This document shows positions 26,068 to 33,990 of a DNA stretch of 36,538 nucleotides, in pieces. Where the stretch lies: the NCBI RefSeq assembly GCF_004363005.1, contig NZ_SNYH01000001.1, positions 733,869 to 770,406 on the forward strand. The letters run 5' to 3'. Each line of letters opens with the position of its first letter. Position 1 is the stretch's first letter. This DNA is from Tenacibaculum caenipelagi. Lineage in GTDB: Bacteria; Bacteroidota; Bacteroidia; Flavobacteriales; Flavobacteriaceae. A program made the translations under genes and the position numbers. The notes beneath the pieces are model-generated. The model was given only the letters and a program-made list of their open reading frames with translations. It was not told the origin of the DNA and ran no database searches.

Positions 26068-27903
26068 TTCAATTTTCCCACTAGCTCCTTGTACAGTCGT
26101 CATCTGACCTTGCATTTTAGTTTGTTGTCCTTTTAGCTCAGTTGATGCTTGCCCTTCTATAGTAGCATTTTGACCTTTGATAGTAGTATTACTACTTGCT
26201 TTAATAGCTATGTTTGCTTTACTTGTAATACTTGTGTCTTTATCTGCCTGAGCTTTAATTGCTCCTTTTGACAATATTGAAGTATCTTTTTCTGATGCTG
26301 TTTTAATTTCTCCTTTTGCCTGTAGTTCAATATTTTCTTCTGCAATTATTTTTACATTCTTAGCAGAAAACTCCATTGTTTCTGCCGACTGTACAAATAA
26401 TGATTTTTCTTTGGTATCAAAAGTGATGATACTTCCGTCCTTATCTTTAATCGTTATTTTCTCATTGTCTTGAGTGTCATCTAATTCTATAGTATGCCCT
26501 CCTCGAGTAATAATGCTTTTCTTTATGTTTTTATCTCCACCGCCTGCACCTGTCTTACCTGTAAACATACTTCCCATGACAAAAGGTCTATTAGGATCAT
26601 CATATTCAAAACCAATCATTACTTGATCTCCTTCCTCTGGCACAAATACAAATCCTCGGTTGGTTTCTGTTAGCTCACTACTTCCTGCATCTGGGGTCAT
26701 TACACGAATAAAATCTGTTGTTTCTCCATTGGCCTCTTGCCAATAAAACTGCACTTGTACACGACCTTTATTCTCAGGATCTTGATTACTTACTACTCTT
26801 GCTATTTGATTACTAGCCTTTGCTGGACTAACATTTTGATTTAGTGGTAAACCTTTAGTACTTGCTGGAATCGCTTCAAACGTATTATAATAGTCCTCTT
26901 CCATATTTGCAAAGTGACTTATTTGCGTTATAATATACTCTCCATATTGCTTTACAGTATATTCACCTTCATCATACTTTGCTGCACTTACTTTAATTAA
27001 TGAACCTAAGCGCAATCCTTTTGTGATTCCCGTTGCTCTTAGCACATTACTTTCGGCTGTAACACTTTGTAAACGTTTTTCTAAATATTCATCTAATGAC
27101 GACTTATCTTGTAAGAATACATCACTTACACCAAAATCTTTAACCTCTTGATACATCTCTTTTGAGGCTTTTAAAGCGGTGTTTCCTAAATCATTTAGCC
27201 CTTCGTTTGTTGCTTTTAAATCTCCTTCAAAAAATTGATCACTTAATGGATCATAACTATAAGTTGCTAACGTGGGAGTGTACGTTTTAGCTTTTATTTG
27301 AAGTTCTTTTAAGTCTTTACTATACTCTAGTTCTATTGGCTCTGCGCCTTCTGAATCTGGTTTTCCAAAAACTACATTTACTCCATCAAAATAAAACCAT
27401 TCATTATATTGATATGCTAAGCGTTGTAAATATTTATAATCACTCTCAGCATATTGACATTGGTATTGGATTACACCTGTATATCTAGGCTTAATCTTAC
27501 TTTTAACCGAGGTAGCCTCTATAATTTCTGAAACAACTGAGTCTAAATCTTTCTCTAACCACGATTTTTGTTTCTTTCCATTTTCTAACAGCGCAGTTTG
27601 TGATAATCCTCTCACAACTAATTCTCCGTGTAAACCTACTTGATCATGGCGTATAGACACATCTAGTATAACACCAATGAAAGCCTTACCTGAAACATTG
27701 GTGGTAAGCTGTTTCCCTAACCATTCTTTTGATTTATCTAGCGTATAGCTCCCAGATTCTTCTACAGTTTCTATATCTAAAACTATTTCAAAAGTATGAT
27801 GTTTATATAAAAACTGATTAACTGTAATTTCTTTGTAGTTCTTAACAAAGTTACCATCAATGGTAATTTGCTTATCTAAAGCTTCTTCTTTTATCTTGTG
27901 CAT
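26059..27903 (-). CDS. vgrG: T6SS spike VgrG/TssI (copy 1)
   Basis: A 614-residue trimeric spike. It has an N-terminal gp27-like domain (~1-370), the gp5-like OB domain with NKGRVQVQFYWQEANGETTDFIRV and DQVMIGFEYDDPNRPFVMGSM, then the beta-helix needle. Residues 1-516 are encoded by a sequence essentially identical to vgrG2 (33991-35832). From residue 517 the needle tail is different (repeats such as KDTSILSKGAIKAQ, NTTIKGQNATIEGQ, ending GASGKIEIM). Since the needle tip contacts PAAR, this tail probably fits the PAAR of the HET-C effector encoded next. Confidence 0.95.
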   Translation of the reverse strand: MHKIKEEALDKQITIDGNFVKNYKEITVNQFLYKHHTFEIVLDIETVEESGSYTLDKSKEWLGKQLTTNVSGKAFIGVILDVSIRHDQVGLHGELVVRGLSQTALLENGKKQKSWLEKDLDSVVSEIIEATSVKSKIKPRYTGVIQYQCQYAESDYKYLQRLAYQYNEWFYFDGVNVVFGKPDSEGAEPIELEYSKDLKELQIKAKTYTPTLATYSYDPLSDQFFEGDLKATNEGLNDLGNTALKASKEMYQEVKDFGVSDVFLQDKSSLDEYLEKRLQSVTAESNVLRATGITKGLRLGSLIKVSAAKYDEGEYTVKQYGEYIITQISHFANMEEDYYNTFEAIPASTKGLPLNQNVSPAKASNQIARVVSNQDPENKGRVQVQFYWQEANGETTDFIRVMTPDAGSSELTETNRGFVFVPEEGDQVMIGFEYDDPNRPFVMGSMFTGKTGAGGGDKNIKKSIITRGGHTIELDDTQDNEKITIKDKDGSIITFDTKEKSLFVQSAETMEFSAKNVKIIAEENIELQAKGEIKTASEKDTSILSKGAIKAQADKDTSITSKANIAIKASSNTTIKGQNATIEGQASTELKGQQTKMQGQMTTVQGASGKIEIM

Positions 27904-27921
27904 AGTATTATTTTTGGGGGG

Positions 27922-27942
27922 TTAGTTATTTTTTGTAACTAA
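27922..27942. promoter_or_regulatory. Inverted repeat in the vgrG1 leader
   Basis: TTAGTTA and TAACTAA arms, 7-nt spacer, just upstream of a C6 run (27916-27921, minus strand) before the ATG. It could be an operator or an RNA hairpin. An identical copy is at 35851-35871. Confidence 0.35.
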
Positions 27943-27973
27943 AAACAACTATTGACACCTAATTTTAAAACAG

Positions 27974-28009
27974 AAAAAGACCTTCCTTTTAAAAAGAGAA
28001 GGTCTTTTA
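27974..28009 (-). terminator. Terminator/attenuator between hcp1 and vgrG1
   Basis: On the minus strand AAAAGACCTTC pairs with GAAGGTCTTTT, with further pairing inside, then a T-run. It should cut transcription after hcp so that tube protein is made in excess over spike. Confidence 0.88.
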
Positions 28010-28047
28010 TTTTATAAAAAACTAAAAGTTAATTAGTCCTTCTCACA

Positions 28048-28446
28048 TTAAGCAACAGGCCAACGGTTATCTAAGTTAGCGTTACCTATAATTAATTCTT
28101 CTGCTGAGAAAGTAACTGTTAATTTCATAGGAATTTCATTATTTACATCTAATTCTTCTTTAAAGTAAACAATGTAAGCATTTTTAAACTCCACCTCTTT
28201 CATTTTTGAATCTTCATCTGTTTTCTTGAAAATGATTTTACCTTCAACAGATTTAAACTGGCTATTTACCATAGATTCAATAACCGAAGTATCTGATGTT
28301 GATTCAATAGTTAATGTAACTCTACCTCCATTAACACTAGATGAAGGCTTACCTTTTGCATCTGTGTTTCTGTTTAAAACATACTCTGTGTGTAATACGT
28401 CGAATTCTTTTCCTGCGAATTCAAAACTAGCTCTAAAAGATCCCAT
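28048..28446 (-). CDS. tssD: T6SS tube protein TssD/Hcp (copy 1)
   Basis: A 132-residue Bacteroidota Hcp forming the inner tube and carrying small cargo. It starts MGSFRASFEFAGKEFDVLH, contains GKPSSSVNGGRVTLTIES, and ends with the strand MKLTVTFSAEEL followed by IIGNANLDNRWPVA. The protein is identical to hcp2. A C4 plus A-run (CCCCAAAAAAAAA) precedes the ATG, and a hairpin lies further upstream in the leader. Confidence 0.95.
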   Translation of the reverse strand: MGSFRASFEFAGKEFDVLHTEYVLNRNTDAKGKPSSSVNGGRVTLTIESTSDTSVIESMVNSQFKSVEGKIIFKKTDEDSKMKEVEFKNAYIVYFKEELDVNNEIPMKLTVTFSAEELIIGNANLDNRWPVA

Positions 28447-28495
28447 AATTTTCTTTTTTTTTGGGGTTAAACAATTAATTAAAAATATTTTTTAG

Positions 28496-28524
28496 AGCTT
28501 TCTCAATAAAAAAAAGAGAAAGCT
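28496..28524 (-). promoter_or_regulatory. Hairpin in the hcp1 leader
   Basis: AGCTTTCTC and GAGAAAGCT arms, 11-nt A/T loop, 50 nt before the hcp start. No strong T-run follows on the minus strand, so a 5' mRNA stabiliser is as likely as a terminator. It is conserved in hcp2. Confidence 0.55.
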
Positions 28525-28612
28525 TTAAACAATATAAAACCTTCTCTTTTTTTATTTTTTTGGCGCCATTCTATAAGAAGAAAGAAGATAACAAATATTG
28601 CCTATGTTATGA

Positions 28613-28640
28613 CGAATATATAATTTATTTTCTTTCCAAA
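28613..28640 (-). promoter_or_regulatory. Possible hcp1 promoter
   Basis: On the minus strand TTTG (28640-28637), 16 nt, then TATATTCG (28620-28613), one base off TAnnTTTG. The spacing is slightly short. An alternative -7, AATATTTG, is at 28599-28592. Confidence 0.28.
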
Positions 28641-28680
28641 AAAAACTTTTAGATATTTTTTTTTACTAACTCTCAACAAC

Positions 28681-28824
28681 TTAACCACACTTATTCTTTC
28701 TATACCTCTTGAAAATACTATTGATTTCTGCTGTAAAAAAAATATTTTTTTTTGTATTTTTTCTATTGTCTAAAAAATATTTAACAACTAAACCCATACT
28801 CTTATCTAAATTTTCATCAATCAT
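28681..28824 (-). pseudogene. 47-codon ORF starting like the immunity gene (remnant)
   Basis: The ATG at 28824 overlaps the end of the toxin scrap exactly as the real immunity gene overlaps its toxin. The first codons read MIDENLDKS versus MIDIKLDKT in the intact gene. The rest (MGLVVKYFLDNRKNTKK, ending FKRYRKNKCG) is unlike it. I read it as a decayed or recombined immunity gene; a small expressed peptide cannot be excluded. Confidence 0.55.
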
Positions 28825-28927
28825 TCACTTTTTTCTTAAAAGGTTTGTCTTTCCATGCCTCTTTAAACAAAAATCTAGGTAGTATATCTATTGCTACTGA
28901 TCCTTGATAACCAGAATCTTTATTTTC
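28817..28927 (-). pseudogene. Orphan C-terminal scrap of the VasX-like effector
   Basis: A 36-codon frame (KDSGYQGSVAIDILPRFL, then FKEAWKDKPFKKKVND and stop) that matches the last ~34 residues of the 1097-residue effector (KDSDYQGPVAIDILPKLL, then SKEAWKDKPFKKKVND). Nucleotide similarity covers 28817-28918 versus 29943-30044. It has no start of its own, so it is a leftover of a duplicated toxin end. Confidence 0.85.
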
Positions 28928-28968
28928 TTATCAAACCTTTCTTATCAAACCTTTCTTATCAATACTTT
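28927..28968. repeat. Three tandem 14-bp repeats
   Basis: CTTATCAAACCTTT twice, then CTTATCAATACTTT, between the end of the immunity gene and the toxin scrap. They look like a slippage or recombination scar at the scrap's edge. Confidence 0.75.
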
Positions 28969-28972
28969 CAGC

Positions 28973-29950
28973 TTAAAACCATGTATCTTTTAAAGTAAGT
29001 GATGCTACTTCATATTTTTCCTCTTCTGGAGGGAGAAATCCTTCTCCTTTTTCGTTGGTAAGCATGTATACAATTTTACCATTAGCAAAGGTAAATTCAT
29101 ACCATTTGTTAGCAAGTACCGCTTCTTTTTCTCCAAAAACACACGGGTTCCAACTTTTATGCGTTCTTTTATTAAAAATTTCTGAGTCTTTAGGTCTTTT
29201 AATATCCGGAGCATAGTACTCTTGGTCTTTCCAATATTGTTCTCTTTCGGCTTGTTGTTCTGGTGTAGCTTCTGGGGTAGGAATACCACAACTGTAATAT
29301 AACGGTGGCGGAAATCCTTCTGCTTTTCTGCGTTCAAAATCTTTTTGACGGTACGGATCAAAAGCATCTCCCGGTGGCAAAGGACGGTTTTTATCCATAT
29401 ACCAAACGTAAAAAGATAATTCACTATTAACATCAACTGTTGATAATGTAAAACCACCAAATTTAACATTCGTGTATGGAGCTACTAAAACTGGGACTGC
29501 CATTTTCCCTTTGTAGGCAAAAAAAAGAGCTGCTTCTTTAAAGCGAATAACTACTGGTTTATTGGACATATAATTGGGGTACGAAAATAACCCATCCATC
29601 CTTGATAAAATTAGCTTTCTATTTTTGACAATGAATGTCTTAATAATAAAACACAAACCGAACAAGAAAATTGGAGCCGTAATAGGAAAAGGGGCTTCAA
29701 AGCTAAAACCTCCACCAACCCCAAAATGAAGTATAATAGAAAATAATATTATACCCCCTCCCCACTTAAGATCATCTTTAAAAGCATAGTAGTCAAAAGC
29801 ATAGTATTTATCATTTAAGCAAAGAAAATAATCAACATCCTTTAAATTAATTTTATAAGGAGAAGTCCTTATCTCTAAAGGTTGAGATTTTTTAGTTTTT
29901 TTTCTTTTATAAGTAGCTACTTTAGTTTTATCTAGCTTTATATCAATCAT
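28973..29950 (-). CDS. Two-TM membrane protein, candidate immunity for the VasX-like effector
   Basis: A 325-residue protein. A cytoplasmic-looking N-terminus (MIDIKLDKTKVATYKRKK) is followed by two hydrophobic helices at ~62-108 (GGGIILFSIILHFGVGG and ITAPIFLFGLCFIIKTF). A large soluble domain then has a Pro-rich stretch (AEGFPPPLYYSCGIPTPEAT). The ATG overlaps the effector stop by 8 nt, so the genes are translationally coupled. An inner-membrane immunity protein is what protects against pore-forming T6SS toxins such as VasX. The sequence family is not recognised; the role is inferred. Confidence 0.75.
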   Translation of the reverse strand: MIDIKLDKTKVATYKRKKTKKSQPLEIRTSPYKINLKDVDYFLCLNDKYYAFDYYAFKDDLKWGGGIILFSIILHFGVGGGFSFEAPFPITAPIFLFGLCFIIKTFIVKNRKLILSRMDGLFSYPNYMSNKPVVIRFKEAALFFAYKGKMAVPVLVAPYTNVKFGGFTLSTVDVNSELSFYVWYMDKNRPLPPGDAFDPYRQKDFERRKAEGFPPPLYYSCGIPTPEATPEQQAEREQYWKDQEYYAPDIKRPKDSEIFNKRTHKSWNPCVFGEKEAVLANKWYEFTFANGKIVYMLTNEKGEGFLPPEEEKYEVASLTLKDTWF

Positions 29951-32900
29951 TCACTTTTTTCTTAAAAGGTTTATCTTTCCATGCCTCTTTAGACAATAAT
30001 TTAGGAAGTATGTCTATTGCCACTGGTCCCTGATAATCAGAATCTTTAATTGTTTTTTTATTAAATAAACCTCTTTGTATATCACGTACTTCTTCTTGGG
30101 TAGTAAATTTGGCTCCAATGTAACGTTGTTTACCTTCAATGTCTATTGGGTAATACTTCTCTTTTTCTAACTCTAGCCTACATACAAATACAATATGAGC
30201 TGCTCTGTTGTTGTTTTTTAAATCTCCTTTATTAACTTTAAAATCGATAATAGCTTTGGGTATTTGTCCTTCGGTTTTATCAATCGTTATTTCTTCTGAT
30301 TCTGGCTTAATTTTTACAGGTGTGGTGTCTAAACCGTTTTCAAAATAATATACCTCATAGTCCAATTGATCTTGGGTAGTTAAAAACTGACGGAAACTAA
30401 TTTCTGCACGGTAAGCTATAATATCTGAAATTTCAATAGATACACTCATAGTGGATGTCCAAGGCTTCATGCGTTTTCTAACCATAAGTTCAGTAGGTGT
30501 AAAACGAATGTTAGCACATACCAATATATCTAAGAAATCTTGATGCATTACCTGCATGTTTTCCCATTTTTTAAACTCGTCGTTTGCCCAAAATTTGAGA
30601 CTAGAAGGTTCAGGTATTTGGTTATCTCTGTCGGCATATAACTTTTTTGCATATACCCAAGGTAAAGTACCATTGGCACCATTGGGTGCTGCTACAGCGT
30701 CACTTAATACATTATTTTTAAAATACGCCTCTAAAGGAGTATCTTTTAAATAATAGGCTAATGCTGTTAAACCAATGGCAATGCCTCCTACTACAATTCC
30801 TGCAGGAGTAAAACCAAGACTAGCCAAACCAGTAGCTATTGTACTTCCTCCAAAAGAAAATGCTCCCCAAGCTGCTCCAGCTCCTGCCCATGCCCACATA
30901 GCATCATAATCTCTTGCACTTTGACTATCAAAAGCTTCCCAAGCACACATTAATACAGTAATACCTGCTCCAAAATTTCCAAACCTATTAGCTCTATAAT
31001 TCAGTTTGTTTATTATACTCTTAGACACTCCATTTTTTATTGCTATAGATCTTTTATAATATAAACTTGCTTCGATTAATTCAGCAGTTATACCAACCGT
31101 ATTAACAATATTTTTATAATCTTTTGTACTCCCTACAGCATTGGCAGCATTCAGTGTATTAAACACCTGTAGTAAAGCTAATGACCCTGTAAATATTTTA
31201 CCATCAAACAGTTTTTTTGCTAAATCACCATGAGAGCGTTTAAAAATTTCTTTATTTACCTGTTTTGTAAACGAGCGTTCAATTTCATCTAAATAATGTA
31301 CAACTTCTTCAACAGTTTTGTTATGAATTACAGGTACTTGTACTAAGTTTTTTCCTCGTAATTTTTGTTTTAAAACGACTTCGTCACTCACTTCTAATCG
31401 TGCAATAAGTATTTTACCTTCGTTATCAATACGCCAACCAGATTTATGTTTCTTTTTTGTTGGTTTATAGTTTACAAAGTTTACACGTTCACTATTCAAC
31501 TCATAATTTGTACCCTTAAACTCTGCTTCAAGAGTTTTTTTTCTCACCTCTAGTACCTCTACACCATATACTTTATGAGCCAGTAACCTTTTAAATAATA
31601 TATCTTTATACTCTTCTACCTTAACCGTTTTTGTTATAGTTTTAGTTTTGGGTACTTTTACTTTTTCTACAGTCGTAACTTGGTCGGTTACAATTATTTT
31701 TTCTGCATAAGATTCTGTTAAACCTCTTATTACCCCACCTAGTTTATTTTCTAAATCTATTAAAGGTCCAGTAACAAACATAAGCTCTACAGGGGTATCT
31801 AATAATTTATTTAGAGGTTTATCATCATCAAAATCTAACGTTTCTGTGAAAAAATCTTCCCATTTATCATCTTTATCTTCATAGTTCTTTTTTAAGTCTA
31901 AATGTCTATCTACTGAGTGTGGTTTTCTAGCTAACAATGCCATATGGTTTGTAGCTATAAATTTTCCGTCTAAGATGTAATCATCTACTTCAGTATTGTA
32001 ATGTTTCCACGCGTTTTTGTAGTAATTGGTATGCATGACGCTTCCTAGCTCATCTCGCAAAGCTCTAATTTCTTTTCTACGCTCTTTTCTGTGTGCAATA
32101 CCTAAAATGTGTTCCACTTTTGTTTTATCAACACCACTTCCTTTAAAATCGGTATTCCAATAACTCGTACCTCCTCCATCGTAATCACTTATCATTTTTG
32201 GATTACCGTATACCAAGTGGTACGTTGTTAAAGCGGTTTGAAATAATGATTGTAGTTGTTTTTCTTCATAAGTAAATGAAGTTTTTTCTATTCCTCTTTT
32301 GTACCTATCTATTACCGTTTCATAATCTTCTCCATTTTGAATTGCCTCAACTATAGCTTCTTGTTTTGAAAAAGAATCTTTTAATTCAAACGCAACGTCT
32401 TCTACTGCTCCGATAGGATCGTGTAAGGTAATAAACATATCTTCTAATATGTCGTTTTTTCCCTTTTTACTTTCTTTTCTTTCAATAGCGGCTACTTTCT
32501 TTAAACGCTCTCTAAATGCTCTATGCCTAGAATCTTCTTTATCGTATACAAAGTGTACTTTATTATACGGAAGCACGTGTTCTTGTTCGGTTTCTTCTCC
32601 TTTTTTTATACCTTTTGCTTCTACATATACCATATGTAGTGCCTTTTTTTCATCATCATTCATTTCTAGCACTTTTTTAAAGTGCTTGTATGCCCATTGT
32701 ACAGGGCTGTATCCTATCCAAAATGAACGGGCTTTATCTTTTTCTTTATTGATGATGCGTTTATAGTAAATACTATCATCCTCTGGTAAACGGTTGTCCT
32801 TAAGTTCTTTATTGTGACTGTAAAAGTTATCTTTATCCCAAATTACATGACTCATATTACCATCTGCGTTTATTTTTAACTCATGACAGTCAGTATTATC

Positions 32901-33236
32901 ATCTGGATTTATTAAATAAATATATCCTTCTCTTGGTATCGTAGCTCCTACCATAAAAAGGTCTAAATTATTTAACTCTCCATTAGACACATCGGCATCA
33001 GATAATGTAAACTCTTCGTCTTTATAATCTTTTATACGCATAGCTGCTGCCCTATTTTCTCCTTTTTTAGGAAAGAGTCCATAGCGCAAAAAATGTAATC
33101 GTACTCCTGGAAGTAAAGCTTCCAATATAGGTTTTTCTTCACAGGTTACTCCTGCTCCTGAAACCAATACAGTATATTTAGCATCTACTTGTTTAGCTTC
33201 CTCTCTTTGATTTTTTATAAGTTCTTCTGTAACCAT
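29943..33236 (-). CDS. VasX-like T6SS effector, candidate pore former
   Basis: A 1097-residue protein with no signal peptide. The N-terminus resembles the VasX / BTH_I2691-type toxin N-terminal region: ALLPGVRLHFLRYGLF at 40-55, PREGYIYLINP at 101-111, FWIGYSPVQWAY at 172-183. A long helical middle follows (~200-720). Then at ~745-835 comes a Gly/Ala-rich hydrophobic block (GAGITVLMCAWEAF, WAWAGAGAAWGAF, GIVVGGIAIGLTALAYYL) as in colicin-type pore domains. The C-terminal ~230 residues are beta-rich. It is encoded 16 nt after a PAAR gene and overlaps a two-TM candidate immunity gene by 8 nt. Delivery on VgrG2-PAAR and membrane permeabilisation are inferred. Its last ~34 residues recur as a scrap at 28817-28927. 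Confidence 0.8.
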   Translation of the reverse strand: MVTEELIKNQREEAKQVDAKYTVLVSGAGVTCEEKPILEALLPGVRLHFLRYGLFPKKGENRAAAMRIKDYKDEEFTLSDADVSNGELNNLDLFMVGATIPREGYIYLINPDDNTDCHELKINADGNMSHVIWDKDNFYSHNKELKDNRLPEDDSIYYKRIINKEKDKARSFWIGYSPVQWAYKHFKKVLEMNDDEKKALHMVYVEAKGIKKGEETEQEHVLPYNKVHFVYDKEDSRHRAFRERLKKVAAIERKESKKGKNDILEDMFITLHDPIGAVEDVAFELKDSFSKQEAIVEAIQNGEDYETVIDRYKRGIEKTSFTYEEKQLQSLFQTALTTYHLVYGNPKMISDYDGGGTSYWNTDFKGSGVDKTKVEHILGIAHRKERRKEIRALRDELGSVMHTNYYKNAWKHYNTEVDDYILDGKFIATNHMALLARKPHSVDRHLDLKKNYEDKDDKWEDFFTETLDFDDDKPLNKLLDTPVELMFVTGPLIDLENKLGGVIRGLTESYAEKIIVTDQVTTVEKVKVPKTKTITKTVKVEEYKDILFKRLLAHKVYGVEVLEVRKKTLEAEFKGTNYELNSERVNFVNYKPTKKKHKSGWRIDNEGKILIARLEVSDEVVLKQKLRGKNLVQVPVIHNKTVEEVVHYLDEIERSFTKQVNKEIFKRSHGDLAKKLFDGKIFTGSLALLQVFNTLNAANAVGSTKDYKNIVNTVGITAELIEASLYYKRSIAIKNGVSKSIINKLNYRANRFGNFGAGITVLMCAWEAFDSQSARDYDAMWAWAGAGAAWGAFSFGGSTIATGLASLGFTPAGIVVGGIAIGLTALAYYLKDTPLEAYFKNNVLSDAVAAPNGANGTLPWVYAKKLYADRDNQIPEPSSLKFWANDEFKKWENMQVMHQDFLDILVCANIRFTPTELMVRKRMKPWTSTMSVSIEISDIIAYRAEISFRQFLTTQDQLDYEVYYFENGLDTTPVKIKPESEEITIDKTEGQIPKAIIDFKVNKGDLKNNNRAAHIVFVCRLELEKEKYYPIDIEGKQRYIGAKFTTQEEVRDIQRGLFNKKTIKDSDYQGPVAIDILPKLLSKEAWKDKPFKKKVND

Positions 33237-33252
33237 ACTTTTTCATGCTTTT

Positions 33253-33978
33253 TTATTTGGTGTTATTACTTTGTTCTTTATCCACTGGAGTCTTTTCTAT
33301 TTCCCAAGTAACTTCAACTTTTTTATTCTGTACTTTACCGGTTAACTCAATAACATCTTCTTCTTTTTCTGTAACATTACCTTGTTTATCGGTAGCTTCT
33401 GTAGGTCTCTTAATGGAAAAAGTTATACTTTCTCCTTCTGGTATATTTAAAACTTGTGCTTTTACAGTTACTTCTTGAAAAACACCATGTTTAGTAATTC
33501 TTTCTTCATCATAGATCCATTCTACTCCATAAATTTTAGGAGTACCTTCATTACTAGTAGCTTCTTTTTTTATCGCTTCTTGATTAGCTATGGCTTCTCT
33601 ATTTTTACCAGTAATTCTGTTTATTAAAGTAATTTCAGGGAAAGGAATTTCCTTTATAGGCATTATTACAGTAGCTCCAGTTCCTCCTGTACCTAAAAGG
33701 ACAGTAGGTTCACCAACAGTAATAACACCTCCATGAGCTGTCATACTTCCTATAGTAGCTGCTGGTTTCCCTCCTATTAATACAGTTACTTCTCCTTTTA
33801 CTATTGTATCTGGAGGGCCTGAACATGTACATAGATCTCCCATTACTGCTGCTGGTTTTCCAGCTATTAATACTGTAGGCACTCCTGGTCCAGTTATGGG
33901 TCCTCCTGTATGCGGTGTTGTACCGCTATACATTGGACATGTATGCATATGTGATATTGTTGCTGCAGGTCCTGGCAT
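33253..33978 (-). CDS. PAAR (DUF4280-type) protein with C-terminal beta domain
   Basis: A 241-residue protein. Residues 1-98 form the PAAR-like cone that sharpens VgrG (MPGPAATISHMHTCPMYSG, TPHTGGPI, GKPAATIGSMTAHGGVI). It is of the same type as the N-terminus of the HET-C effector but clearly diverged from it. After a linker, ~145-230 form one beta-sandwich-like domain (YGVEWIYDEERI, GVFQEVTVKAQVLNIPEGES, KKVEVTWEIEKT). The latter may hold the VasX-like toxin encoded 16 nt downstream (inference). It lies 12 nt after vgrG2. Confidence 0.88.
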   Translation of the reverse strand: MPGPAATISHMHTCPMYSGTTPHTGGPITGPGVPTVLIAGKPAAVMGDLCTCSGPPDTIVKGEVTVLIGGKPAATIGSMTAHGGVITVGEPTVLLGTGGTGATVIMPIKEIPFPEITLINRITGKNREAIANQEAIKKEATSNEGTPKIYGVEWIYDEERITKHGVFQEVTVKAQVLNIPEGESITFSIKRPTEATDKQGNVTEKEEDVIELTGKVQNKKVEVTWEIEKTPVDKEQSNNTK

Positions 33979-33990
33979 AATTACTTTTTT

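Larger units (their letters stand above)
26356..28605 (-). repeat. 2250-bp near-identical duplication, downstream copy (hcp1-vgrG1)
   Basis: Offset 7929 nt from 34285-36534. It covers the first 516 codons of vgrG, the intergenic terminator, hcp and the hcp leader. By eye I found one difference: T at 28315 versus A at 36244, silent in hcp. Confidence 0.93.

Noticed and set aside
28927..28968. CRISPR array
   Set aside because: Only three 14-bp units in direct tandem, no spacers and no cas genes.
29005..29469. 154-codon minus-strand ORF inside the two-TM immunity gene
   Set aside because: Out-of-frame reading of the same strand, Lys/Leu-rich low complexity; the frame from 29950 has membrane helices and a coupled start.
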